Source: MED-G105 sp039025235
Lineage (GTDB): Bacteria > Pseudomonadota > Alphaproteobacteria > Caulobacterales > Parvularculaceae
Assembly: GCA_039025235.1 (NCBI GenBank)
Contig: JBCCOS010000004.1
Coordinates: 186,001-250,000, forward strand
Length of the DNA: 64,000 nucleotides
Direction: 5' to 3'
How positions within the stretch are numbered: the first letter of the stretch is position 1; every line of letters starts with the position of its first letter. A program made the position numbers and the translations under genes. The notes beneath the pieces are model-generated. The model had not been told where the DNA came from and made no database searches. It worked only from the letters and a program-made list of their open reading frames with translations. This document shows positions 44,171 through 53,729 of the stretch, piece by piece.

Positions 44171-45634
44171 TCAGCGCAATGCCGTTCCTTCTGCCTTAGT
44201 TTCTGATGTACTCGCCGCTGTTGCACCACTACGCTGGCGTTTTGAATCGCGAATGTCGACCATCGTTTTTCGTTCAACATCACGAAGATATTGTTGCGAT
44301 ATCTTTGCTAACCGCCGCGCGTATAGATTGTCTTTGATGGACTTTCTTGAAGGAATACCGAGACCCTCATCTAATTCGCATACATAAGCAATATGAAGAT
44401 AATCGTCAGCTTCGATGATCGGACTTAAATCGCCCCTATCAAGTCCGTCAATCGCTGCGTGAAAACGCTGATCAAGGTCACTCAGCTTTGCGCTATCGAT
44501 AAGTGCAATTCCAACATCAGGGCCAAGGTCTTGTCGAATATTTGCACCGCAAGCGCTAGCGGTCGCGATTTTTTCAATCGCTTTGCGTGCAGCCGCCCTG
44601 CCGAGCTCGACGGGGGCAGACGCATAAGCCAGCGTATAGGTCTTTTCACTCTGCACACGTGCTTCTCGTTTATCTCGAACAGCTAGAATCATGAAAGCAC
44701 CGTCAGACGGAATCGGCGCGGTCACGGACCCCAGTGGAAGGTCTTTAATCGCGCTATCTAATTCCGTCGGGAGCTGACCGGCACGCACCCAGCCCAAATC
44801 ACCGCCAGCAGCGGCTGATGTGCAGGCTGAAAACTGCTGAGCGACAACAGCAAATGGAACGCCCTTTCGCATTTGTTCGATCAGCTGAAGTCCGCCTTCA
44901 TAATACGCTTGTGCTTGTTCAGGTGATGGCACGGGAATACAGATTTCCGATACGAGGAACTGTTCCGCGCCAGCCTCCTCTCGCATACGCTCCATTGTCG
45001 ACTCAACTTCTTCGTCAGTAATGCGTACCCGAGATCCATAGCGCCCGCGAACAATTCGCGGCCAGGAAATATTCGCGGCGATTTGCGAGCGCAATCCATT
45101 CATTGAAATGTCGTCGGCTGCCAGTGATTTTTCAAGTTGTTCTGGCGTTAGACCGCTGCGACCGGCCATCGTAACTAACTCGGACTCTATTTCCTTTTTA
45201 TCGGGCATTGCCTCAAAACGTTCAGCCTCTTTGAGTTTAAGACGTTCTTCGATGAGGTCTTTAAGTGCTTGTGCTTCGAGCTGAGCAAGCAATTCTGGTG
45301 TCACCGCGCGAGCGGCTGAAATCAGCATTAACTTTATGCGCTGCGTCAAGTCAAAACTGGTGATGACATCATCGCCGACGATTGCAATCACCGTGCTCTT
45401 AGGCTGTCTTGGTCCGGGTGCCGTTTGTCCGATGACTTGTCCTTGCTTTGAAGAACCACCTTCGTCGTTAGAGGGGCTGGAGGCAATGGCGGTGTTGGCA
45501 GCCGCCTGGTCCTGCGCATAAGAAACTGAGCTGCACAAAACTGCTACCGCAATACTCACGAAAAACTTTAAAGCTCGTTTGCCAATCAAATTCGATCGTC
45601 CCAAATAAAATCTATCGGTAATTCCAAAACCCAT
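44171..45634 (-). CDS. surA: SurA-type periplasmic peptidyl-prolyl isomerase/chaperone
   Basis: 487 residues. A signal peptide ends near SVSYAQDQ. The SurA N-domain runs about 75-220 (KSTVIAIVGDDVITSFDLTQRIKLML), and one parvulin domain about 230-325 (FSACTSAAAGGDLGWVRAGQLP). A helical C-part follows. It chaperones outer-membrane proteins such as LptD, encoded upstream. The ATG at 45634 has AGGTGAG close upstream and is preferred to the GTG at 45643. It is part of the envelope set lptF-lptG-lptD-surA. Confidence 0.9.
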   Translation of the reverse strand: MGFGITDRFYLGRSNLIGKRALKFFVSIAVAVLCSSVSYAQDQAAANTAIASSPSNDEGGSSKQGQVIGQTAPGPRQPKSTVIAIVGDDVITSFDLTQRIKLMLISAARAVTPELLAQLEAQALKDLIEERLKLKEAERFEAMPDKKEIESELVTMAGRSGLTPEQLEKSLAADDISMNGLRSQIAANISWPRIVRGRYGSRVRITDEEVESTMERMREEAGAEQFLVSEICIPVPSPEQAQAYYEGGLQLIEQMRKGVPFAVVAQQFSACTSAAAGGDLGWVRAGQLPTELDSAIKDLPLGSVTAPIPSDGAFMILAVRDKREARVQSEKTYTLAYASAPVELGRAAARKAIEKIATASACGANIRQDLGPDVGIALIDSAKLSDLDQRFHAAIDGLDRGDLSPIIEADDYLHIAYVCELDEGLGIPSRKSIKDNLYARRLAKISQQYLRDVERKTMVDIRDSKRQRSGATAASTSETKAEGTALR

Positions 45635-45669
45635 GGTACTCACCTAAACAAAACCCGGCCGAGGCCACC

Positions 45670-45786
45670 TAAAGCTGTAGCGTTTCAAACGTAATCGCTG
45701 AACGGCGTTAGGTCATTGATTTTAAGCATTTCCTGACGCGTGGCCCGACAGCTACGTAAGTAGCATTTTGAATTGTGAATGCTTTA
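45670..45786 (+). repeat. Degenerate family A-like repeat (A10)
   Basis: It begins TAAAGCTGTAGCGTTTC, has ACGGCGTTAGGTCATTGATTTTAAG in the middle, and shares CATTTCCTGACGCG with A9. It ends TGAATGCTTTAG. It lies between lptD and surA, which are transcribed leftward. Confidence 0.6.
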
Positions 45787-45916
45787 GTTTCTTGAAAATA
45801 CGTCAAAATGACGTCCTTTCAAAGTAACTTTTAAGTTGCTCAGTCACAGCAACCGCATCGTATTTTAGCAAATCCAGCTCAAACGGTACTCAAAACCGAG
45901 ACCCGAGATCACATTC

Positions 45917-46018
45917 TAAAGCGGCTCCGTTTCAATTGGAATCAGGAGAGCGCTTTAAGTTGTTGATTTTACGCATTTCATTACCCCAACCGCAAACACT
46001 TGGCTTTGAAATGCTTAA
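45917..46018 (+). repeat. Family A repeat, full copy (A5)
   Basis: TAAAGCGGCTCCG through TTTCAATTGGAATCAG and AGCGCTTTAAG, then the second stem-loop ending GAAATGCTTAA. It sits 79 bp after the lptD stop, within the lptD-surA gap of 462 bp. That gap otherwise holds A10 and about 130 bp of unassigned sequence. Confidence 0.82.
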
Positions 46019-46096
46019 GTCAACTGTCGTGCTGATCAGCTATTTAGAAGCAATTCTTCGCTATTATTAGGATCCCAAGGAAACGCGCCGCAATAT

Positions 46097-48763
46097 CTAT
46101 TGTTCAACGAGTGATTTCAGGGTGAATCTAAAAAGCACGGTATCATTATTTTCTAGACCACGGTCGGATGTATTATTGCGACGGAATATTACTTCAAAAA
46201 GTGAACAATCGTCGGAATAGCCGATTGAAAAGTCTTGGAAAATATTCTCACCAGTGAACAGATTTTGTCTTAACCCGGCACCCGCAGTCCAATTTTTTGT
46301 CATCCGAAACCGCAAAGCACCCGTTAGTTCTTCGCGCTGGGTGACCCCGTCGCTCTGTACTTCATCAAGCAACCTAACATAAGAAACATTGGTTCTAACG
46401 CGCCAGAATGAAAGATAAGCAAGCGATTCCGCTTCGGTAAGCGATCCAAATCCGTCGGAGAATCTAAATCGGCTATCGATACCAAAAAAGTTTTGGTATT
46501 GGAGATTAAATCGACCAACAATATCCGAAGTTTCATCACCAACGCCATTTGGAAACAAAATCCCATCGGCAATCGCTGTTTCCGTGGCAAAAGCGGTCGT
46601 TGACTGAAGTCGATATTGTTGACCGATCTCCGCGCCAAAAGTAATCCCATCTTCGTTTTCAAGCGACGCAGCGAACCCGATGTTCATGCGCTGCCCGTCT
46701 TCAATCGTATCGAAACCGGTTGATTTATTAATGTCAAATAATCCGGCATAATCGAATCGTATACTTCGGGAATCTTCATTAACGAGGACATTATCGTTTA
46801 GATTAGCTCGGCTCGCGACGAATTGGACCCTTGGTTCCAAAAAGACCTGTGTATTGCCAAAGGAGCGCGTCAACGGATACGACCAGTCCAAACCGATTGT
46901 CGGAGCAAAGCGCGTAAATGTCTCGCTGTTATCCTCAGGTGTTGCACCAGCAATAGGTAACCCTCGCGACTCAAAAGTTCCTTGGTCGAGGTCGGAATAG
47001 GAAAACAAATCACCGCGCAATTCGGCATAAGCTTTAAACCGGTGACCGCCTTTCGTAATCTTTTCTCCTTCCCACGCGGCGCTTGCAGAAACGCGACGCG
47101 ATTCCAAACCTGTTTGCCGTTGGAGTGCTGCAAAGTTCCCTGTGATAAATGCTCGCCCGCCGAAAACATCCCAGCCCCGATTATGATAATTTATCAGCGG
47201 TAGCACATAAGGATTGAGATCGTCTCGTTCATCTAAGGTCACAAATTCTGGGGCGGTTGAGGATATGCCGCTATTGGATGGTGCGCGTAAGTCCTGAAAT
47301 GCAAAAGTTTCTGCACTAACAATGTTTTGTCCATCATTGTATGTACTATAGACGGTTGAGCGCAATTGGTTGGTACCGGACGTATCGACTTCCTTTCTAA
47401 GATCGCCGCGACGTACGATATTGTACCGGCGCAGATGTGTGTCATCAGAAGCACGCTCAACATCATAACCAGCGGTAAACCGATCACCGAAAGTGCGCTC
47501 GCCTTTAGCAAAAACATGCCACCGGATCGACGGGACATCATCTTCGTCCTCAAAATTATCAAAGTCTATTACGCTTCCGGAAATTACGTTGTAGGCGCGA
47601 TCGTCCTTCCTGCGATATTCTGCTTGATACAGAACACCATCGTTCGCCGTATATCGAGGCGCAAGAGTTGCATCCTGAGAATTTGAAATCGCAAAATAGT
47701 AAGGGGCTTCTAGTTCGAAACCCAAACGGCCAGAGGCGCCAGGCCTTACGGTAAGGAAACCTGATTGTCGCTCTACGGTTGGGTCCGGTCCTTGGAGGAA
47801 CGGTGAATAAAGTATGGGTACGCCTTTAATTTCGAAAAATGAATGATAAAAGCGTACGATTTTCCGCTCAGCGTCGCGCACTACTTTGACTGATTTAAGA
47901 CGCCAGGTTGGCTTTTTCGGATTTCCCTCGTCGTCGCAGACTTCGCAGGCCGTATAAACGACTTTGCGAAGGCGCGTCCGGGCGCCTTGTTCCTGTATTG
48001 CAGTATCTGCCGCAACGCGGGCACTTTGCGCAAGAATTGCACTAAACTGTGAGGAAACACCGTCGCGAAGGTCACCCGTTAACTGGACTTCATCAGCAAA
48101 AATTGTTTCGAGGTTTTCATCCGTAATCGATACGTTACCCGTCGCCGTCACAACATCCTTGTCGGGTGAATAAGTGAGACGATCTGCTTTTAAGTATCGT
48201 TCACCAAAATAGGCCCGAACATTACCCTCTGCTATCACCGGGCTTTCTGTTGTTTCGCGAAAAACACTATCGGCTTCGAAAAGGATTGGATCTTCTGATG
48301 CCTCGCTTGCAACTTTAGCATTTGCATCATTGGCGCTTTCAAAGAAAATCGGCGCTTGTTTTTCTTTGAGTGGCTGATCAGGCTGTGTTCTCCCTGTGTC
48401 CTTCGGCAAATCTAGAGTGGTTTCTCTCTGAGCAATTCGTTCACCAACAAATAAGCGATCATCGGAAGAGGCATAGGTCTCCGCTAATGGAAGGACTGCA
48501 TTCATTAGGTCGTCAGTTATAGGACCATCTCGAAGTTGAGGTGGTTTGTGGTTCTTTGCTGCAATGACAGTTGCACCCTCAGTTCCAGCTCCATACTCTT
48601 TTAGGAGGGAGTGTGTTTCTAATCGATCAAAAGAAGGGTTGGCAGGGATTTTCGCCAACGCATTCACCGATGACAGGTTAGGATGCGCGCAAACAGATGA
48701 TCCTGCCATTGCCGTAAAACAAATGGCAGCTCCGCTTGAAAGAGGCTTATGATTGTGACGCAT
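46097..48763 (-). CDS. lptD: LPS-assembly protein LptD
   Basis: 888 residues. A signal peptide is followed by a long polar segment to about residue 160 that is not part of the usual fold. Then come the OstA/LptA-like domain (LKADRLTYSPDKDVVTATGNVSITDENLETIFADEVQL) and a beta-barrel of amphipathic strands ending in RFTLKSLVEQ. A Cys pair occurs in TACEVCDD. It forms the outer-membrane LPS translocon with LptE. It is longer than the usual 750-800 residues because of the N-terminal segment. lptG is upstream with a 136-bp gap. Confidence 0.93.
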   Translation of the reverse strand: MRHNHKPLSSGAAICFTAMAGSSVCAHPNLSSVNALAKIPANPSFDRLETHSLLKEYGAGTEGATVIAAKNHKPPQLRDGPITDDLMNAVLPLAETYASSDDRLFVGERIAQRETTLDLPKDTGRTQPDQPLKEKQAPIFFESANDANAKVASEASEDPILFEADSVFRETTESPVIAEGNVRAYFGERYLKADRLTYSPDKDVVTATGNVSITDENLETIFADEVQLTGDLRDGVSSQFSAILAQSARVAADTAIQEQGARTRLRKVVYTACEVCDDEGNPKKPTWRLKSVKVVRDAERKIVRFYHSFFEIKGVPILYSPFLQGPDPTVERQSGFLTVRPGASGRLGFELEAPYYFAISNSQDATLAPRYTANDGVLYQAEYRRKDDRAYNVISGSVIDFDNFEDEDDVPSIRWHVFAKGERTFGDRFTAGYDVERASDDTHLRRYNIVRRGDLRKEVDTSGTNQLRSTVYSTYNDGQNIVSAETFAFQDLRAPSNSGISSTAPEFVTLDERDDLNPYVLPLINYHNRGWDVFGGRAFITGNFAALQRQTGLESRRVSASAAWEGEKITKGGHRFKAYAELRGDLFSYSDLDQGTFESRGLPIAGATPEDNSETFTRFAPTIGLDWSYPLTRSFGNTQVFLEPRVQFVASRANLNDNVLVNEDSRSIRFDYAGLFDINKSTGFDTIEDGQRMNIGFAASLENEDGITFGAEIGQQYRLQSTTAFATETAIADGILFPNGVGDETSDIVGRFNLQYQNFFGIDSRFRFSDGFGSLTEAESLAYLSFWRVRTNVSYVRLLDEVQSDGVTQREELTGALRFRMTKNWTAGAGLRQNLFTGENIFQDFSIGYSDDCSLFEVIFRRNNTSDRGLENNDTVLFRFTLKSLVEQ

Positions 48764-48899
48764 TCTAATCAGACAACGTTTGAGATTTACACAACACTTG
48801 CTGCTGCATCGTTACCTGAGCCGTTGTGTTCAGTCTATGGCATACCAGCACGTTTCTTTGTTTGTTGCACGCTGTCTTGAGGCGAATTGGTGCCAAGGG

Positions 48900-49994
48900 T
48901 CAGCCTTCTTCCATATGCAATAGGGCTGTCGCTGCAGCAATCAGTGCAGCAAGAGTTGGTCCCCATGCGGCAAGAATGATGGGCGCCGTTTGTGATTCGC
49001 CCAAGGCACGGGATATTTCCGATGCAAAATACAGCACGAAACCGACTGCGACGGCTGCAAGGATGAGTTTGAATGCGCCACCAGACCTTACAGGCTTTAA
49101 GCAAAATAAGGCGGCGATTAATACCATCGCTGATAACCTTAACGGCGTGGCACACAATTCATGAAATCTTAGTTGATATCGTTCTGTAGGCAGGCCAGCA
49201 GCTTTGGCGACCTGTGAATATTTTGGCAAGTCGACCAGCGACATACTTTCGGGTCTTTGGGCGCCCTCGCGAAAATCTTCTATGGTCAATGTTGTTGGCA
49301 TAGAAAAGGTGGGGCGTTCTTGGTATGTTTTATCAGCTGGCTTCTTAAGGAGAGCATCATTTAGAACAAGTTTATTACCCTGAAAAGTTGCCTCACGCGC
49401 ATCAATTCTTTCAAGAAAGACGGAGTCGGCGCTTAGCAACCAAAGTGTTACGCGTTGCAGTGAATCTTCATTTTCAGATAGCGAACCGGCATTAATCATG
49501 ACGGTAACGTCTCCGGTTCTCTGGCGAAGCCAAATGCCGTCTCCGAAAATCCGAACGAAGCTCGTCTTTTTACCTCGGATATCGTTCTTCATTTGCTCAC
49601 TGAATGAATTCATACGGGTTATTGTGGGATCGATGAAGGCGATGATTGTAATCCCAAATATGAACGCGAAAAATGCGGGTGGGCCGATCAGCCGCCAAAT
49701 GGACAGTCCGGCTGATCGCATGACAGAAAGTTCAGAGCGTCGATTCAATCCAGCAAACAACCAGAGAGACCCAAAAAGGAAAACAAATGGTGTCAGGATC
49801 TGACTGAGTCCTGGTGTGCGCATGGCTGTTAAGCTCAATGCAAATCCGAAGTCTCCCCCTGCGTATTTGGTCGCGAAGCGAAGATTCTCCATAAAGTCAG
49901 CGACGAAAATCAGTGCGGCTAGGACCAAATATAATATCAGAACGATCAGGGCCATCCTCAGAATGAGGTATTTAAAGAGTGTCCATGGCGGCAT
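48900..49994 (-). CDS. lptG: LPS export permease LptG
   Basis: 364 residues. N-terminal helices (YLILRMALIVLILYLVLAALIFVADFMENLR), a periplasmic jellyroll domain in the middle and three C-terminal helices match the LptF/LptG family. With LptF and the LptB ATPase it extracts LPS from the inner membrane. The ATG at 49994 is 71 bp downstream of the lptF stop, so the two are likely co-transcribed. Confidence 0.92.
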   Translation of the reverse strand: MPPWTLFKYLILRMALIVLILYLVLAALIFVADFMENLRFATKYAGGDFGFALSLTAMRTPGLSQILTPFVFLFGSLWLFAGLNRRSELSVMRSAGLSIWRLIGPPAFFAFIFGITIIAFIDPTITRMNSFSEQMKNDIRGKKTSFVRIFGDGIWLRQRTGDVTVMINAGSLSENEDSLQRVTLWLLSADSVFLERIDAREATFQGNKLVLNDALLKKPADKTYQERPTFSMPTTLTIEDFREGAQRPESMSLVDLPKYSQVAKAAGLPTERYQLRFHELCATPLRLSAMVLIAALFCLKPVRSGGAFKLILAAVAVGFVLYFASEISRALGESQTAPIILAAWGPTLAALIAAATALLHMEEG

Positions 49995-50065
49995 TTAGGA
50001 GATCCTATAAATGGCCATCGGCAAATTGTACCGGCTCGAAATTGTTTTATGCCCAAAAAAAATCA

Positions 50066-51199
50066 TTATACGGATGCTGTGATTTGCGTTGTTTTCGGTA
50101 ATGAAAACGGCGAGGGGATATCTGCTAATAAGGCAAATATGACAACTGTCGGCAGGATTGGGAGGAGGTAAAGCGCCCAATAGGCGCCGTTCTCGGCAGC
50201 GGCGCTTTGAACGAGGAAGGCCAGAATTCTTAGCCCTGCAGCTGATAAACAAGCCGCGGCAATTCGGAAACTGTACCCTCGGCGACTATATTCACCGCCA
50301 ATGAGGGCGTAGAGCGCGATTAAGGTATAAGCGATAGGATAGAATGGCGAAGCGAGCCTCGCGTGTCCCTCTGCTGCCAACTTACCGACATTCTCGCGAT
50401 CCCATTTATTGGACATATCGGGGCGAAGGAGTTCGCTTAAATACCTTTCTGTGAGTTCAAGTTGGATCTCATCTGTTTTCATATTGTAGGACCCAACATT
50501 GATCGCAGTTCGCGAGAAATTGATAATATCGACAGATTGCTCATCAGTTGTTGATTTCTGAATGTTGCCATTCGAAAGAAAGAGAACGGGTCCTTCTTCT
50601 GTGTCTCGCATCCGTCCAAACTGGGCCATATATGTTTGGATCTCATCAGGCTTGCGATAATCATTGATGAGCAAGCCTCTGAATGCTCCATCGGACAGCG
50701 TTTCCTCGATATAAATTGTGAACCCCTCGCCAAACGGGGTAAATTCTCCATCACGGAGAACAAGCGAGGCAAAGTCAGCGCGAATATTCGCAACCTCCTG
50801 TTTGAGGATGCGATAACTTCGCGGCATTAGGTCTATACTGATCCACAAAGTCGCGATGGCGCCCAGAAAAGCGACGAAAAGTACTGGTAAGGCTAAGCGC
50901 AGCTTACTGACGCCTGCCGCGAAGAGCACCGCAATCTCGCTGTCAGCATGAAGTCGTTGCAACATAAACAACGCAGCGCCAAACACTGCGAATGGGACGA
51001 CAACGATAAGAAGGCTCGGCACCAGAAGTAGCGTGAGCCAGAAAAAACCACCCCAGCCTTGGCCACTTTCAACCACAAGCTCAAGTCTTTGAAGGCTTTG
51101 GGTAAGCCAGACAATCGAAGTGATGACCGTCACAGCGAAAATCAAAGGCGTGGCCAATTGCCGAAGAATATATTTATCGAGCCTCGTAAGCCACTCCAT
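50066..51199 (-). CDS. lptF: LPS export permease LptF
   Basis: 377 residues from ATG 51199. LDKYILRQLATPLIFAVTVITSIVWLTQSL is the typical LptF start, followed by RRLHADSEIAVLFAAGVS-like coupling-helix sequence (LQRLHADSEIAVLFAAGVSKL) and C-terminal helices. A GTG at 51244 would add 15 residues lacking family similarity, so the ATG is preferred. It is first in the lptF-lptG-lptD-surA-ksgA minus-strand set and divergent from pepA, with about 290 bp between them. Confidence 0.92.
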   Translation of the reverse strand: MEWLTRLDKYILRQLATPLIFAVTVITSIVWLTQSLQRLELVVESGQGWGGFFWLTLLLVPSLLIVVVPFAVFGAALFMLQRLHADSEIAVLFAAGVSKLRLALPVLFVAFLGAIATLWISIDLMPRSYRILKQEVANIRADFASLVLRDGEFTPFGEGFTIYIEETLSDGAFRGLLINDYRKPDEIQTYMAQFGRMRDTEEGPVLFLSNGNIQKSTTDEQSVDIINFSRTAINVGSYNMKTDEIQLELTERYLSELLRPDMSNKWDRENVGKLAAEGHARLASPFYPIAYTLIALYALIGGEYSRRGYSFRIAAACLSAAGLRILAFLVQSAAAENGAYWALYLLPILPTVVIFALLADIPSPFSLPKTTQITASV

Positions 51200-51492
51200 G
51201 CGCTCGACGTGCTCCAGCCAGTGGTGCAACGTCGTCAATGCCACTTCAACTGTTGTAACTGAAGTTATTCTCGAAGATATCTCTTTTTTGCGATACGCCA
51301 GCGCTGGATTTCATTGCCGACGATTGTAAATACTCGTATTGAACGATTTGCCCGCTTGCGGCAATGATCTTCAATAAACATTAGGTCTTCCGTACCTCGA
51401 TAGCACAGACCCAATCAGTCAGGCTTGATAAACTAACTGAGGTAATGCGTGGAACCAAACAAATTCAGCCATTTAGGGGCTTTTATTGATCT

Positions 51493-52995
51493 ATGAAAGT
51501 ATCGTTTTCAAAAGCAGCGATCCCAACCGCTGGCGCTATAATCCTACCGCTCTTTGAAGATTCATTACAGACCCAGACGTTCGAAGAGCTCGATAGCCAA
51601 TCCGATGGTGCCCTTGGTCAAGCAGTAAAGGCGTCAGACTTTACCGGTAAGGCCGGCCAACGGCTCGATTTGTCAGGGGTATCGAATTTCGAAACCCGGC
51701 GGATCACGCTTTTAGGGGCAGGTGAGGCATCAAAGTTTTCCCCTTTAAAGGCGGAGATGTTAGGCGGCGATGCAATTTCAGCGGCTCTCTCGACCCGGGA
51801 GAAATCAGCGATAATCGTGGCGGAGGGGCTCGAAGCGGATACTGAAAAGCACGACTTAATGGATGAAGCGGTCATTGCTGCCCGGCTCGCCATGGGCGCG
51901 CGACTAGGGTCGTATCGTTTTGACCAATATAAAACCAAGCTAGAAAAAAGCCAAAAGCCGTCTGTTCAGAAGATTATCGTTAAGACAGCTGCAACAAATG
52001 CAAAAGCTACTTTTGCCCATTTGGATAAAATAGCTGATGGTGTCTTTATAACGCGGGACTTGGTCACCGAGCCCGCTAATGTTCTCTACCCAGAAAGTTT
52101 CGCTGATCGTTGCAATGCTCTTGCTGATCTTGGTCTCGAGATCACGATTCTTGGCGAAAAAGAGATGAAGAAGCTCGGGATGGGCTCCTTGCTTGGCGTT
52201 GGTCAAGGGTCGGTTCGTGAATCCAAACTTGTGGCGATGGAATGGAAAGGTGGCAAGAAATCTGAGGCACCAGTCGCATTTGTCGGGAAAGGCGTCACAT
52301 TTGATACCGGTGGTATCTCCCTCAAGCCAGGACCCGGCATGGAAGATATGAAATTTGATATGGGTGGCGCCGGGGCTGTGACGGGCGCCATGGCTGCCAT
52401 TGCCGGGCGTAAAGCAAAAGCCAATGTGGTCGGCGTCATCGGCCTTGTTGAGAACATGCCAGACGGTAATGCTCAACGGCCAGGGGACGTCGTTAAATCA
52501 ATGTCTGGTCAAACAATCGAAATACTCAATACGGACGCGGAAGGTCGCCTTGTCCTTGCCGATGCAATCTGGTGGACACAAGAAAAATATAAGCCGAAAG
52601 CGGTTATTGATCTTGCAACGTTGACGGGAGCGATCATCATTGCATTAGCGCATGAGTATGCAGGTCTTTTCTCGCAAAATGATGAGCTGGCCGATCAGCT
52701 TCTCGCGGCTGGTGAAGAAAGTGGCGACCCGCTTTGGCGGATGCCCCTTACGCAAGCTCATTATGACATGATCAAGTCCAACATCGCTGATATGAAAAAT
52801 ATCGGCGAGCGAGGAGGGGGATCATCCACGGCGGCCGCCTTCATTGGTAATTTTGTGAAGTCGGGTGTTCCATGGGCGCATCTTGATATTGCCGGAACGG
52901 CTTGGACGAACAAGCCCAAACCGACCTGTCCAAAGGGCGCCGTAGGTTATGGCGTCCGTTTGCTGGATGAGTTTATTAGACAGAATTACGAATGA
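51493..52995 (+). CDS. pepA: Leucyl aminopeptidase (PepA/M17)
   Basis: 500 residues. The metal and catalytic motifs VGKGVTFDTGGISLKPG and NTDAEGRLVLAD are intact, as is DLATLTGAIIIALAHEYAGLF. It is a hexameric two-metal enzyme that removes N-terminal residues from peptides; in E. coli it also binds DNA. The divergent lptF neighbour is conserved across many Proteobacteria. holC, which often follows, is absent. Confidence 0.95.
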   Translation: MKVSFSKAAIPTAGAIILPLFEDSLQTQTFEELDSQSDGALGQAVKASDFTGKAGQRLDLSGVSNFETRRITLLGAGEASKFSPLKAEMLGGDAISAALSTREKSAIIVAEGLEADTEKHDLMDEAVIAARLAMGARLGSYRFDQYKTKLEKSQKPSVQKIIVKTAATNAKATFAHLDKIADGVFITRDLVTEPANVLYPESFADRCNALADLGLEITILGEKEMKKLGMGSLLGVGQGSVRESKLVAMEWKGGKKSEAPVAFVGKGVTFDTGGISLKPGPGMEDMKFDMGGAGAVTGAMAAIAGRKAKANVVGVIGLVENMPDGNAQRPGDVVKSMSGQTIEILNTDAEGRLVLADAIWWTQEKYKPKAVIDLATLTGAIIIALAHEYAGLFSQNDELADQLLAAGEESGDPLWRMPLTQAHYDMIKSNIADMKNIGERGGGSSTAAAFIGNFVKSGVPWAHLDIAGTAWTNKPKPTCPKGAVGYGVRLLDEFIRQNYE

Positions 52996-53053
52996 GACTT
53001 AGCTTGAAACGTCAATATGATTTGTTGATATTCGTCATGGCACTGAGGGCGCA

Positions 53054-53494
53054 ATGAAACGCATTATGCTTATCGTTGGGACATTGACCATTATTGCGTT
53101 TGCCGGTTTTTATGGACTTGCTGCGTCTTCAAAGAACGGGCAGGCGCTTGGAATTGTCGACGGCCGACTGAGCCCTTGCCCATCTTCGCCTAATTGTGTG
53201 TCGAGTGAAGTTGATACCCAGGATGACAAGAAGGTGTCTTCTTTCCCATTATCAGCTTGGCCTAAGCTGCCTGCCGTTGTCTCTTCTTTAGGGGGTACCA
53301 TTAGGACCCAAGAGGATTCTTATATCGCTGCGACTTTCCGCACACCGCTCATGGGATTTGTCGACGATGTTGAATTCCGCCGTGCTGACGACGTTGTTCA
53401 TGTGCGTTCTGCCTCCCGCGTCGGACACAGTGATTTTGGCGCTAATGGGAAGCGGGTAGAGCGTATCCGCTCAAAATTGACACCTGGACAATAG
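53054..53494 (+). CDS. DUF1499 family protein
   Basis: 146 residues. An N-terminal helix (LIVGTLTIIAFAGFYGLA) serves as anchor or signal. The DUF1499 domain follows with PCPSSPNCVSSEVDTQDDKKVSSFPL and TPLMGFVDDVEFRRADDVVHVRSASRVGHSDFGANGKRVE. Its function is unknown; the two Cys residues in the PCPSSPNCVSS motif are conserved. GAGGGCG precedes the ATG. It stands between pepA and an acyl-CoA dehydrogenase. Confidence 0.88.
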   Translation: MKRIMLIVGTLTIIAFAGFYGLAASSKNGQALGIVDGRLSPCPSSPNCVSSEVDTQDDKKVSSFPLSAWPKLPAVVSSLGGTIRTQEDSYIAATFRTPLMGFVDDVEFRRADDVVHVRSASRVGHSDFGANGKRVERIRSKLTPGQ

Positions 53495-53729
53495 ATTTCA
53501 ACGGACGCTCGCGGAAAAACACTATCAATCTTTCGATCTAGCTTATTCTCAATAAATATTGATGGTAATGTCGTCTTTCACGCCTATTTGCGACGACTGC
53601 GGCGAAGAACCGCCAATTGCTGCTTTGCAAAAAGCTATCATTATGACAATTTTTTCGTCTAATACTTGTAGTCAAATAACAAATGATGGCGTCGACAAGG
53701 CCCCATAAGTAATTCGGGAGAATTCGCCC

